Part shown: one piece after another, positions 10,951 through 22,785 of the stretch
Position numbering within the stretch: position 1 is the stretch's first letter
Layout: every line of letters begins with the position of its first letter
NCBI GenBank assembly: GCA_946811695.1
Contig: OX328132.1
Coordinates: 54,199,359-54,263,358 of the forward strand
Origin: Gonocerus acuteangulatus
Taxonomy: Eukaryota > Arthropoda > Insecta > Hemiptera > Coreidae
Length of the DNA stretch: 64,000 nucleotides
Direction of reading: 5' to 3'
Program-made: the position numbers and the translations under genes
The notes under the pieces: generated by a model
What the model saw: only the letters and a program-made list of their open reading frames with translations
The model's database searches: none
Told to the model about the DNA's origin: nothing

Positions 10951-11410
10951 TTTTATTAATTTTTGTACACAGGAAAACTTAAAGACATCATTGATAAGAC
11001 CCCAGTTTAGCTACATTTGAGATTATAAAACACAAAATTTCTACGAATATAATCATCAATTTCTTTTTACAATTATTTTTACTTCTTAAAATGATAAGAT
11101 TTGAATGGTTAAATATAAACTAAAGCAGTTAATCAAAACATGTAAACAATACAGGTTACATGACTCAGGCTATAGGACAGGAACCAAAGAAGTACGTTCA
11201 CACCCTTGAAAATCGATTTAGCATCTTAATGCATAATTCTTAGTATTATCTAAAGAAGTACGTAATTAATAAATAAGAATGTATTACGTAGTAATATATG
11301 AAGTATGTTATTAAGGCCAAATTTCTTTCATTGCATTACATTCAATCGCAAAATTCGTAGCCATTTTGCATGAAATTGGTTACTTTTATTATGCGTATCT
11401 GTGAACAAAT
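10951..11410. other. Upstream region of Nckap1, no feature recognised
   Basis: Contains the sequence directly 5' of the Nckap1 start codon. No TATA box or initiator can be assigned with confidence and a 5' untranslated exon cannot be excluded. Confidence 0.3.
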
Positions 11411-11419
11411 TTTAATTTA

Positions 11420-12705
11420 TCGTTGAGAGGGGATCGTTGACTGATGGTGATGCGAAGGCAGAAATGTTTAGGGTTCGGTCGTTATGCCTTAATAAAACTA
11501 CATTTTCTTGTGTGAAGATGGGTTTTATATTTTGCCAACGTTTATCAGGGCTGTAACACAAGTAGGAGAGAGTTAATACTAACATATATACATAAAAACA
11601 TAGTACAGTAAGTGTGTCATGGACGTATATAGGGGGGGGGGCTGCTCCTCCCCCCAAATATTGACTTGATCGGTAAAATGTGTCATAAACCTCTTAAACA
11701 TAAATTAAAGAAGATCACTTAGTACATCAAAAAATATTTTATTTTAGGTGTAATAGAGTTTTATTTGTCTAAAACTATTCCAAGTTCTAGATTTTTGGTA
11801 TTCCATACCCCGGAAATGATCCCCCCCCCCCCCCCGAAATTATTTTGTATATACGCCCATGAAGTGTGTGCTATAGCATGAGATTAAAATTAGAGGTAGA
11901 TCAATACTGGTTTAAGACCTAGATGGGTAAGATTGATACAGATATAAAATTAAAAAATACATAATGAAAATGATGAAAAAGGCTTACCGATGAGAAGACG
12001 GAGAACTATGCCTCACGGATACGTCATCATTTCTGACTTGTTGATCGAGGTAAGTTTGGGTAAATGAGTGGGTGGGGGAGGAGTTTTTTTTTGTTTTGTT
12101 TTTTTTACCCCCTATTAATTTAAGGGTGGTAGTAAAAAATCAAATGATGGAAGGAGGTGTCATAAAAGTGTGGTGATAATGGAACGGAGGCAGATAAGAC
12201 ACCGCCGTCCATCCTTTGATCCACTACTACCAGCCTTAAATTAATGGGTGGTCAAAAAATAACTCCTCCTCCCCCACCCACTCCTTTCCCCAAACTTACC
12301 TTGATCAACCAGTCAGAAATGATGACGCATTCGTGAGGCATAGTTCTCCCTCCGTCTTCTCGTCGGTAAGCCTATTTTCATAATGTATTCGTTAATTTTA
12401 TATATTTATCCATGTTACACATCTAGGTCTTAATCCAGTATTGATCTGCCTCGAATTTTAAGCTTTAGTTATAGCACACAATTACTGTATAATGTTTTTC
12501 TGTTTTTAAAATTTGTGTGTGTTTTTATATAATGTTAGTATTAACTCTTTCCCATTTGTTTTACATCCCTGATGAAGACTTGAATTTCAAGCCCAAATGT
12601 CGGCAAACATTAAAACCCATTTTCACATTAAAAATGAAGTTTTATTAAGTCACAACGACCGAAATCTGACAATTTCTAGCTTCTCAAATTTTAATGTTGA
12701 TTATT
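11420..12705. mobile_element. Foldback element with hammerhead-like motif in each arm (PLE-type terminus)
   Basis: The sequence 11420-12000 returns in reverse complement at 12130-12705, with a short centre near 12110-12130. Matching blocks include GGTAAGCC and CTCCGTCTTCTC at the inner arms, GACCTAGATG in the middle and AGTTTTATTAAG near the ends. The right arm carries CTGATGAAGACTTGAATTTC at 12569, a hammerhead-like core; the left arm has a shortened version near 11550. A single-arm copy lies at 48990-49585. A 244-bp MITE is inserted in the left arm. Confidence 0.7.
11618..11861. mobile_element. hAT-like MITE (244 bp) with 8-bp target duplication
   Basis: Flanked by AAGTGTGT at 11610-11617 and 11862-11869. 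The ends are inverted (CATGGACGTATATA on the left, TATATACGCCCATG on the right) and each is followed inwards by a G or C run. An 8-bp duplication is the hAT signature. A related terminus (CATGGGCGTATATGAGGGG) occurs at 21789. It interrupts the left arm of the foldback element, so it is younger than that element. Confidence 0.75.
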
Positions 12706-12799
12706 TTGGGTTGAGGTGCTCGGGTCAACTGCGATATTTTGACTTAACTATCTTCATTTCACAAAATGTAGACTCACACAAATAAGTTGACCCAAACAT

Positions 12800-13570
12800 T
12801 GCACCAGCTAATGGGCGATTTTCACTAGTCATCTCAATAATAGTTATCCCCTTTCATTGAAGCTCCAATTTAATGGTGTTTAAATGTATTGTGATCTCTG
12901 TCAAAAAAATGTCCAAATCAGTCAACCATCTTCCGTTTTTCACCACATTGATTCTTGTAATCTCTTTCGTCCAGAAAATGTGTTATTTCGGGCAATAATT
13001 CTTGAAACTTTTCTAGGAATTTTCCGCGACTCAACCACCAGACCGTATGAAGTACAAAATCAGTGTGTTCAGCTGACTCACTATCTTCCAACTGCGATTT
13101 AAAGAGCCATCGTGCAATGCCCATAATCTCTTCCATGTTTAGAACGTTTGAACACAAAACTTTTTGATACAAACTGCAATAGAAGGAGCAAAAAGAAGGG
13201 AACTCGTCATTAGCTTGACACAAGCCACAATACAGTTTTTGCATCCAGACATTGCCAATGTTCCATCGGTTGTATTGCACGCTATCTTATATATTAGCCG
13301 CTTGTAGTTTGTTACAAAATTCTAGTCAAAAAGTCTTTGCCAAAAACAGTTGCCGACATGATATTGAATAGGGTTCGAATAAAAATACAACTCTGGACAT
13401 TGTCTGTCATATCGGTGGATTCGCCGAACTGTAAAGAAACTACCTACACTCCAATACATCATGTTTTAGTATATCTGCCATGTCGTGACGCATGAATTCA
13501 ACACGGCTTGTGACTGTCGGACAATATCACACAAGTTCTCTAATAGCAGATATAGCAAGTTCTCTCGTAT
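12800..13570 (-). pseudogene. hAT-family transposase remnant (GTF2IRD2/ZBED-like)
   Basis: On the minus strand several frames carry blocks of hAT-type transposases related to GTF2IRD2 and ZBED proteins: VEFMRHDMADIL, then ESTDMTDNVQSCIFIR (the region after a catalytic aspartate), then QLEDSESAEHTDFVLHT, VWWLSRGKFLEKFQELLPEI, and TEITIHLNTIKLELQ. The longest open piece is 12918-13280 (120 codons). Frameshifts and stops separate the pieces, so the gene is dead. It lies between Nckap1 and St7 and belongs to neither. Confidence 0.75.
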
Positions 13571-14229
13571 TCTAATACCAGAGATGTGTGCTCCTTTGGG
13601 TCGTTTTCCTTCTTGCTGTTGTTAAAATGTTTCTCTGCATTTTATTTTCCCTTGAGAAGTCAAGAGATGCCTTGATTTCTCAGCACCTCAAGGCTAACTA
13701 ACTTCATTTCATCTTCAAATGGTTTCTGTGTTTCGCAAATATATGAGATATTTTATATAACACGATTTTTGCAGGTTTTGATTGTTTGGCTAGGTTTTTT
13801 TTTTCAAACAAGCTATCTAATCACTTCATTTTCGGTTTCATAATTTACTGTGTAACAGAAAATCCTTTTTATAGTTTTTAAAAAGCGTTTTATGATTCCA
13901 CGCTTAAGTATTGCAACTGGCGCTCGACAAATGTACTTCATCTTTACCGCGCAAAAGATTTTTTTTTTTTTTTACCTCACATCGTTATTAAAATGATACG
14001 TTTTCCTTTTCTTCACCACACTCATTTTGTACTATTTATTAATACACTATATACCCACGTATCCCCTTCCAGTTAAAACTCTAAACGAAAAAGTTGAAGC
14101 CTAAAATCGGCCATGCCAGTGTGACAAAAAGCGCGCGAAAAGGTGAATTTTTGAATATTATTGTAAACAAACAATGAAATTAAACGAATTTACAAATCGT
14201 ATTCGTATAAATTGACATTTATATATGTG
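13571..14229. other. Intergenic AT-rich sequence, no gene recognised
   Basis: Possibly the 5' part of the hAT relic (for example CCAGTGTGAC with GCGCGCG at 14116-14137 could be a terminus), but no duplication or matching end was found. Confidence 0.3.
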
Positions 14230-14329
14230 TAACCAGCATTCCCTCTATCCGGGCTCAGTACTTCTATAGCTTCTCTTTGTTCACAATGACAGTACAGTAA
14301 GGAATTATCATAATTTTGCTTTATTTTTG

Positions 14330-14945
14330 GAAACGGAAGTTTTCAGCAACTAATTTTCAGCCATTCGTTTAGTGGTTGAATTTAAGGATGAAGACTCTTC
14401 GAATGAAAGGACGATGAGAAGGTGGTTCCAAAAATTTAATGAAGGTGATTTGAGCCTTGAAAAGAAATCTGTATCTGGTCGTTTTCAGTAGTCAACCAGA
14501 ACGCTCTGTGCACTGCTATCGAAGCCGATCCTACGAAGAGCAATTCTAAGAGGTTCTATTCAGTACAACTGTAGAGAATTTACGATGTTTTGGTTAAGCG
14601 GTATACAGGTTTAGTCAACAGAAAGCAAGTCTTGTTACAACAAGATAATGCCAGACCCTACATCTCTCGCCTTATGAAACAAAAACTAACTGATTTGGAT
14701 GGAATCAAGCTTCTCCCTCCCTATAGTCCAGGCCTAGCACCATCAGACTACCGCCTGTTCAGATCATTGGCTCATTCTAAACCCAAAGAGTGGTACCATC
14801 AAGGATTTCTACAGCTGGCTTCCAAAAGGCGTCAAACCGTAGAACGCAATGTTATATATTTTGATTATTAAAAACCTTGTAAGTAGAAGAAAAATAAACT
14901 TTGATTTTTACCTAAACAACGGTCCCTTTTTTTTTTTACTCACCC
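14330..14945 (+). pseudogene. Mariner transposase remnant
   Basis: The N-terminal helix-turn-helix region reads NERTMRRWFQKFNEGDLSLE in one frame. The catalytic part, open at 14590-14871, reads LLQQDNARPYISRLMKQKL, DGIKLLPPYSPGLAPSDY and RLFRSLAHS, the D,D34D layout of mariner transposases. The YSPDLAP block reads YSPGLAP. A deletion joins SLAHS directly to KPKEWYHQGF, and frame changes split the gene. It would have cut and pasted a mariner element at TA sites. Terminal inverted repeats were not identified with confidence. Confidence 0.85.
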
Positions 14946-15652
14946 TATTATTTAAAAGTAAAATATAACCCTTGTAGAGTGCTAACACGCTAATATCAAT
15001 ATATGTGTTTGTGTACACACACAGATATATATGTATATATATATAAATTCGATCCCTAGGGAGATGGAGGAAAATACCGAAATGCATTCCAGGTCAGGAG
15101 GTCTGGGCAGTGGATTGATTCCATGGCATTTGAGCATTGTAAACCCCATATCTGCATTAATTTGTCTCATTTTACCAATCTTCTTATCCAATCATGACCC
15201 AATAATGAGTTATGACCGTTGGGTTCAAGATTCGCAGAAATAGCTTTATCTTTGTAATGAACAGAGACATTAGTTTTCCCCTTATGTGACACTCAGTCAT
15301 TCGAAACTGAGCTAACCTCACCCCTATAAATATATATATAGATACAGATAAAATTCATTATCAAAGTATTTTCCTATATTTTCATTAGTATTTAAGTTAA
15401 ATTAGAAATACCAATGATTTCTCAAAGTATTGTGGGTGAGATATTGGCTTTATACAATGCAAATAATCAGAAAAGGGAAAAATTTGGTTGTGAGTGGTAT
15501 CACAGTAACTCTATAGTGAGCTATAATTGTATTTTAAGGTTATGCTATTTCTTTTTGTATATCCTTGACTTTCTACTGCTCAGTTCTATTTAAAATTATC
15601 AATAAAAGTATCAATTTCAGGCTTCACTCACATCAGCAAATTAAACTGAATC
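14946..15652. other. Intergenic AT-rich sequence with short TA-rich runs
   Basis: Holds a short TG/TA run at 15003-15046. Open frames on both strands at 14982-15243 mirror each other and have no recognisable motif. Confidence 0.35.
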
Positions 15653-15669
15653 AACACTGCATAAGCTTT

Positions 15670-15771
15670 TCTCATCTCATGGCTCGTTGGGAAAATTCCT
15701 CGCTGCACCCTGGATGTCAGCGCTAATGGCCTAGACGTGGAAGCGCCGAAAAAAAACAAAAACAAAAAAAA
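15670..15771 (+). mobile_element. tRNA-derived SINE, 5'-truncated, with 17-bp target duplication
   Basis: Carries only the SINE body (GAAAATTCCTCGCTGCACCC, TGGATGTCAGCGCTAATGG) and tail (GAAGCGCCGAAAA) plus an A-rich end. AACACTGCATAAGCTTT occurs on both sides (15653-15669 and 15772-15788). The tRNA head is missing, as expected of incomplete target-primed reverse transcription. Confidence 0.85.
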
Positions 15772-16806
15772 AACACTGCATAAGCTTTGACAAAAGTAAT
15801 ATTGGGAGAAGGTATAAAGCAAAATAATTAAAATGTTCTGTAAATATTAGCTATTCAATTTGTCAGCGTTCTTTTGGACTTATATATTTTTATAATATAT
15901 GTTTTATCATTTTTTTTTTTTTTACAATATTCAGTTTGCAGCAATACAAATGTCACAATTACATTTGTATTATAAAACCTAATTAAATAACAAATAAAAA
16001 AATAGCTTATATATAATTCTCTAAAAAGTATTATTAGTTTTACATGTTTACCTGAGTGCACTTTAAATATCCATATCTCTAATTTTGAATAATTTAAATT
16101 AATCCTACTTTCTGTTAATTCCATACCAAATTATGTTTCTAAGGCTACTTCATTCATTTTTGTTCTTTCGTGTATGTATGTGTGCATGAGTCTTATTTAA
16201 TAATTATCTGAGGATGGGTCAATTTGGTAAAAAGTGTCTTTCCTCATTATTAATACATTTGCATGCACAAGTGCATACATACACATGCTGACCTCACTCT
16301 TAATGTATATCATAAGAAAGCAGGAATCATTCCTCTATAAAACAATTCATTAAAATGACAATATTCATTATCACTGTTGCCATCTTTTGAAAATACAAAA
16401 TGATAATCACAAAAAAATTTCAACAGACGGATATTCTGATATTTGATTCCCTATTAATATAAATTTAACTTAACATCACAAACACTTAGTCTTCAATGAA
16501 TTCAAACTTAATGGAATTTTCAGATAAATAAAGTCCACTTTTCTTTTATTACTTAATTCAAACATAAATATTCCAGACTGACACTCCGTTGGCATATTAA
16601 AAGAAACTGCAAGCAGTATAATCACTCCTTCTACGCAACACATGGAATGCATTTGCTGGAGAATTATTCTTGAATCTGTAATAAAAATCAATAATTATAA
16701 TAAAACAAAATACATTTTCTAAATTATGGACAGTATATATTGGCTAATATAAATCAAATTTGCATTAGTCTCAAGTACATTATTATAAATTACTGTTTTA
16801 AGTACC
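15772..16806. other. Intergenic or St7 3' untranslated region
   Basis: Immediately downstream of the St7 stop codon on the minus strand. A frame at 16476-16691 is open but has no recognised domain, and an AATAAA signal (minus strand) lies near 16550. It may be 3' untranslated sequence. Confidence 0.35.
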
Positions 16807-16902
16807 TCAAATACGAGATAATTGTTGAAGAAGATTAGAAGGAAGCATGACTTCTAACTTATCAACAAGATAGTAGAAAGGCATCGAAACTCCACTTAGC
16901 AT
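16807..16902 (-). CDS. St7: St7 last coding exon with stop codon
   Basis: Acceptor CTTTCAG. It encodes [20 protein letters not shown] and [11 protein letters not shown], then TGA at 16807-16809. The ending matches the conserved C terminus of ST7 (vertebrate proteins end in a similar HQLTRI). Confidence 0.93.
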   Translation of the reverse strand: MLSGVSMPFYYLVDKLEVMLPSNLLQQLSRI

Positions 16903-19900
16903 CTGAAAGAAGTGAAGAAAATTATAAAAACTAATTTATTACATAAGATACACATTAATTAATCCTTTATTATCAAATCTTACCTTTAATAAGTATCTCA
17001 TACTTATTAAAGTATATTTTACAAACAGACAGAGAGGAGAGGGGAGGAGATGAATGGAAAACAGTGGAGAGGAGAGGAGAAAGTAGTTCCAGGCCAGTAA
17101 CATAACAATTAAGTTACATTTCAGTCTCGAATGAAAAAAATTGCCACATTCTGGAGTAACACTCTGAGGATGTTAAATATATAACATATCTCTAACAACA
17201 GAGGCCAATGACCTCTATCTCTCTATGAAAGATATATAGTTATTTTTTTTTTGTTTTTTTACACCACATCGACATCTCGGCCATTAGCACCGACATCCAT
17301 TGTGCAGCGAGGAATTTTCTCAATGAGCCGTGAGAAGAAAAAATTCCTGCCGGTGGTGGGACTCAAACCCACAATCTCTCGCATGAGAATCTAAAACGTT
17401 AGCCACTAGACCACGGGGGGACCCAATGACAGATCTTCTCTTCATTTTTACCTGAATCGTCTAATAATTCGAACAACTACAGCTCGGACAGCAATCAAAG
17501 CTTCCCAAGTTCAAAAACAAAGATTTGATAACTATGTAGGTTAACTATTAAAGCTATAACATGTCAAGGAGGTGATTAGTATTGTATTCATAATTTCAGT
17601 ATGTTAATTTTTATTAAGGTTAAATATTGGTTGATTTTCAGAATACAACAATTCAGAATAAAATGACAGTTGTGGGAATGATGAACTATGGTTCTACTTC
17701 TTCCCTTGTGTTTCCTATTGTTTTATGTATAATCTAATTAAAAATCAATATATTACAGAAACAATTAAAAGAAAAGGATATAAAATATTTTCATACCTGT
17801 TGGTGGAGACCGTCATTACTAGCATCGGTGAGACTACTGTGAGTGAGCACTTTCAACATAAATACGTCATTATCAAGCCACTGTTCAGGTAGTGCTTCCT
17901 CTGGTTTGTAATGTCAGGGAATTTATAAATACCCTGACATTATAAACTAGTCTCACCTGTTGAAGACGGTTTCCACCAACAGGTATGACAACAGTATATT
18001 TACTGGCTGACCTAACCCCTTAGGATATAAAATAATTTATAACTAATAACTTATAAGATAAAACATACAGCTTTAGCAAAAACTCCCATTGGTTCAGGAT
18101 ACTGGTGAGTAAGCAATGCCAATAATGCAGTAAATGAACAGAGACCAGCAGTGAACAGTATGAAGAAGGGAAGTTCTTTCTTTGGGTACACACTGACTTC
18201 ATGAAAAGCTAAAAAACAATATATAATAAAAGAAACAGACTATTAATGAATAAAACTATTCAGAGTGACAAATATCAATCCATTTTTTATTGTACAGTTC
18301 AATTTCACATTACAAAAAACTGATTCAAATATCATGGCAAAAGAAATAATGGCTAGATTGAATAATTATTCAGGTTAAATGTAAATTTATACATATAATA
18401 AAATTCTAATGGATCACTGTCTGTACATGGAAGATATATGAGAAAAAATACGGGGGCTTTTATCAACGCAATAGTACCCAAAACAATGATTTTTAGAATT
18501 GTTGTCTATTTTTCCGTATATCTGCTGTCTGTCAGACACTCTATACACACTAGGGTCTAACAATCTCTAAGGGGCCTGTATGCTTGATCCCCGATGGTTA
18601 TACGTCAAATAATATTGTGTAGAGAAGCATTATTGTAAAGTAGATTAGATACCCAAACGATGGTGTTTAGAATCCAAAATAAACCAAAAGATATATCCAA
18701 AAATGCTGCCCTAAGTCACTATCCACACGGATGAAGTCGCGGGGCACAGCTAGTATGCAATATATTTCATTTGTGACAACAAAAGCTTCCAGATTAATGA
18801 AATCTATCTTACTCTCTATTACAAAAATGGCCACTTACACATTCAGATTAATTCATACTTTTAATAATTAATCCCTGAAATAAAAAAGATCTAATTTTTA
18901 CAAGACAATAAAATCAAAGATTGTACCAACTAGGCAGATGATTCCTAGTAGAAGCCCAGCCTTTTTTGTTTTGTTTTAATATGTACATCAACTTCTAGAA
19001 CCATTAAAATTCTAATGTAACAAAATGAATTAGGCAAATATGCTGGGTAAATTAGCTTATGATTTTGTTTAAAAATTAATTCAAGTCTAGTCTATTATGC
19101 CAATTTATAAATATATTCACAATTAAATATTCACAGATAACTCCAGGTTTGTCCGTACATCTCATAAGGACAAGCTAAATTGTTGACAAATTCTACAGAG
19201 TTTTAATGGTTATGGGATGAATTACTGCATGAAGCTCAGGCCACAGCAGTATTTCACTGAGGTCATTAAAAATAGTCATTAATTCCTGTTTTCAATGATA
19301 ATTTTTTAACAAGTCAATTCATGACTACATGTTGCAAATATTATCACCAGAGCCTGGAATTTATGTAAAATGCCTTTTTTATATGACTGGATATATTGAA
19401 GAATCAGAGAGAGATAAATATATTTTCGTGCATTTACGAAGTGTAGAGAAAATTTTTATTTTGCCTATTTTGGCTTCCATTGCCTATTGTAAGATTTAAA
19501 GCCTTTTTTTTGCATTCTTTGATTGTTATGCAATTTTTTTTTTTTATTTTTATTTTTTTTTTTTTTGTTGTGATTTACACATTTTAAAAAGCATGTAATG
19601 AATTTCTGTACATTGAAGACAAAAAAGGTTGCACAAATTCAATTACATATTGTTGTCACAAATAATCCTCAACAACCAACATCTCCGTTTCTCCATAGAA
19701 AAAAACCAAATGTATTATATTCTCAAGAAAGAGATCTCTAACACCTGCTCCTGCCACCACTATACGGTAATGTTTTAACGTTCTCTGAACAAGTTCTTTT
19801 TTTTTTGGCTTACACCTCGATCTGAAATTGACATGGCTAAATCACATTAAGTACTTGCACGAGGAATGCTCTAAGAGACTTAGGATAATGAGAGTATTAG

Positions 19901-22200
19901 GCAACACCTCCTGCAGAGCTGTCAGGAAAACAATGTTGAAAAAATATTGCAGTCTCATACGATCAAAAATCAATTATGGCAGCGTAGTATATGCCTCAGC
20001 AAAAACAAACCATCTGCTACTCCTAGACACCATACACCACACTGGAATTCGACTTGCTACTGGCGCTTTCAGGACAAGCCCCATCGTCAGCTTGTGTGCC
20101 GAAGCTACTGTGGCCCCACTCTTATTCAAGCGCCAAGACTTAACCAGCACATACTTGTCGAAAATAAAACTTCATCCAACCAACCCAGCGTATAAGTACA
20201 TATTCCACCCAATGGTAATCAGGTTATATGAAGAAAATCCCAGTCAACCATCTCCCGTAGGAATTAGACACAAGAGCACCATAGATGAATTACACGAAAT
20301 ACCCATAGACCAAACGGACCTCACAATTCAAGTGCCCCCGTGGAAATATCAACCAATAACAATTGATTACAGTCTGAAAAATATTAAATCATATCCCACA
20401 AACAGAAATTTCTCTGATTTGATACAAAAATAATACTCCAACTATAATAAAATCGTTCCAAGCAAAACAAGAATGTAGGTTTCGCCATCATCGGAAATGG
20501 TGTAACCAACAAATGCAAACTCCCCCATATACATCAATCTTTACGACTGAGCTGCAAGCAATAGCCACCGCTTTATATTACGCTATCGACAGCGATGACA
20601 CACATCTATTAATCTGTTCGGACTCCATTTCTGCTCTACAGACTATCTCAAACTTCAACAAACCAGTATTTACCATAAACAAAATAAACCACTACTTAAA
20701 CACACTTACCTCTCTAAAAAAAAATATACGTTTTTGTGGACACCAGGAAACTCAGGCATACCAGGAAACGAGGCAGCTGACCAAGCAGCTAAAGATGCTG
20801 CAAAATTGAACACCCCAGTTTTACAGGTGTACGAAGCAAATGACTATATTGCGTGGCTGAAAAGGAGCATATGTGGCAGCTGGCAATCAATGTGGGAGGG
20901 GATACCCATGACAAATAAGTTAAAAACTATAAAAGGGACAGTAAAACCATGGAAAAGTTCAGAGAGAGGCTGCATAAGAGAAGAAGTGGTTGTTACAAGG
21001 CTGCGCATTGGGCACACGAATTTGTATCACATCCACTTAATAACAAAGCAACCTCACCCAAATTTTGATACCTGTAAAGCCCCCCAAACAATCCAACACA
21101 TCATAGAGGAATGCAGAAAATTCAAAACGAAATTTGAAACCTATAAAATACCCTGATCCACAACACAAATACTACGAGACTCATCCGAGTCTATAGACAA
21201 AATGATCCTTCCATTAAAAGATATCGATCTTCTTAACAAGATATGAAAGGACCAAACTCTATAATAGTAACTCCGTGAAGCAGTATAACTGAAAATAGAG
21301 CCCTCGAAAGTTCTTATATAAATATTTATTAAAATAATTGTAATATAAAATAATATGTATTTAATTTGTATTGTTAAAAGATGTAATTACTTTATTATAA
21401 TTATACTCTATTATTATATTTTTTTTATTTATATTATTATATTTTTTTTGTAATGGTATGTATAAGTTACCTAGACTAAATAATACCTAAAAAAAAAGTC
21501 CGACTCGCAGGAACTGCAGCATCTTAGCGCGGTTCCGTTCATGTCCCTAGTGCCATTTGATAAGCTTAGAAAAGAAATAAACTTTTTTTTTTTTTATATA
21601 TCTCGTGAAAATTGTCAAAATCCTCTCGAACATCTCGAATAAAAGTGATATTAAGGCGTCAGGGACACCGACAGTAGCTGACTTTTACACAGAAGCGGAA
21701 ATTACAGAATCTGGCTCTCATTCTAAAGCAAAGCTCTATAAATCAATACAAAATATGCCTAATAAAGCCTTTCTAGAGGATACAGAAGCATGGGCGTATA
21801 TGAGGGGGGGGCTGACCAAAATTTCAACATATTAGTTTTAATGAAAGTAGAACATGCAGTAAATGTTTCAACTGAATCCCATGATTCTAAGTACCCAAAC
21901 CAAAAACGGCATTCAAAAATTATTTTTTCAGTTTTCTCGAAAACGGTTAAAGCTATCGCCTTGAAAATGGTTCCATTCGTTTTCCTAGCCCAAGAAGCCT
22001 ATAAAAAGAGTACATACAAGCTTATGAACTCAAAAACGTAAGCGTTACGATTTTTTTTGCGCGAATTTCGCCCCAAACGCCATCTTCCAGTGGGCGGATT
22101 TTGCTGGTTAACGAACTCGACCTTTCAAATTGGACGACAGATTTTTGTACCAAATTTCATCAAAATCGGACCATCAGGGAAGCCAGAAATGAGCGAACAG

Positions 22201-22287
<87 letters not shown>

Positions 22288-22729
22288 AATTTGAACCACC
22301 CGGGGTCTCCCGTAGTCTAGTGGCTAGCACGCTGGATTCATAAGCGGGAGATGGTGGGTTCGATTCCCACCTCCGGCAGGAATTTTCTCATCTCAAGGCT
22401 CGCTGGGAAAATTCCTCGCTGCACCCTGGATGTCGGCACTAATGACCTAGAAGTAGATGCGCCGTAAAAAAAAAAAAAAAAAAAAAAATTGAACCACCGT
22501 TATTTTCGGTCTCTAGGGGTTCTGAAACGCGAAATTTTCTTGTCGGCACTTCCGGATTGTTTCATTGTATCAACCTTATAAGCGGGGTTCCTCCCTATGG
22601 GGGAGGGAGGAACCGCGCTAAAAACAAAAAAAACATGATAAGTAAAATAAAAAACATGCTACGTAAAATTTAAAAAAAAATGATAACAAAAATAAATAAA
22701 TAAATAAAAAATAAAAATAAATAAATGAA

Positions 22730-22785
<56 letters not shown>

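Larger units (their letters stand above)
19805..21480 (+). mobile_element. Second LINE relic with RNase H, 5'-truncated
   Basis: Starts inside the RT C-terminal region and runs through RNase H to the LINE 3' end ([12 protein letters not shown] then stop at about 21246), followed by an AT-rich 3' region. The frames are broken in at least three places. Same general type as the LINE at 1-2185 but a different family by sequence. Confidence 0.8.
21489..22624 (+). mobile_element. Helentron-like (HINE-type) element, near full length, with nested SINE
   Basis: Begins AAAAAGTCCGACTCGCAGG. TTAGCGCGGTTCC at 21524-21536 is the exact reverse complement of GGAACCGCGCTAA at 22609-22621 (subterminal inverted repeat). 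A hairpin (GGTTCCTCCCTAT pairing with GGGAGGGAGGAACC) precedes the 3' end. A (TA)n tract sits in the 3' half. These traits match non-autonomous Helentrons. A tRNA-SINE is inserted at 22301-22488. No Rep/helicase coding sequence was seen. Confidence 0.6.

Noticed and set aside
12884..13102. 72-codon plus-strand open frame
   Set aside because: It is the opposite strand of the hAT transposase relic, whose minus-strand frame carries the family motifs.
16476..16691. Possible extra St7 exon downstream of the stop
   Set aside because: No family similarity, and the conserved C terminus with its stop codon is already complete at 16807; it is more likely 3' untranslated or intergenic sequence.
22301..22370. 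Possible tRNA gene with perfect B box
   Set aside because: It is the head of a SINE flanked by target duplications, followed by SINE body and poly-A; no stand-alone cloverleaf with proper 3' end.
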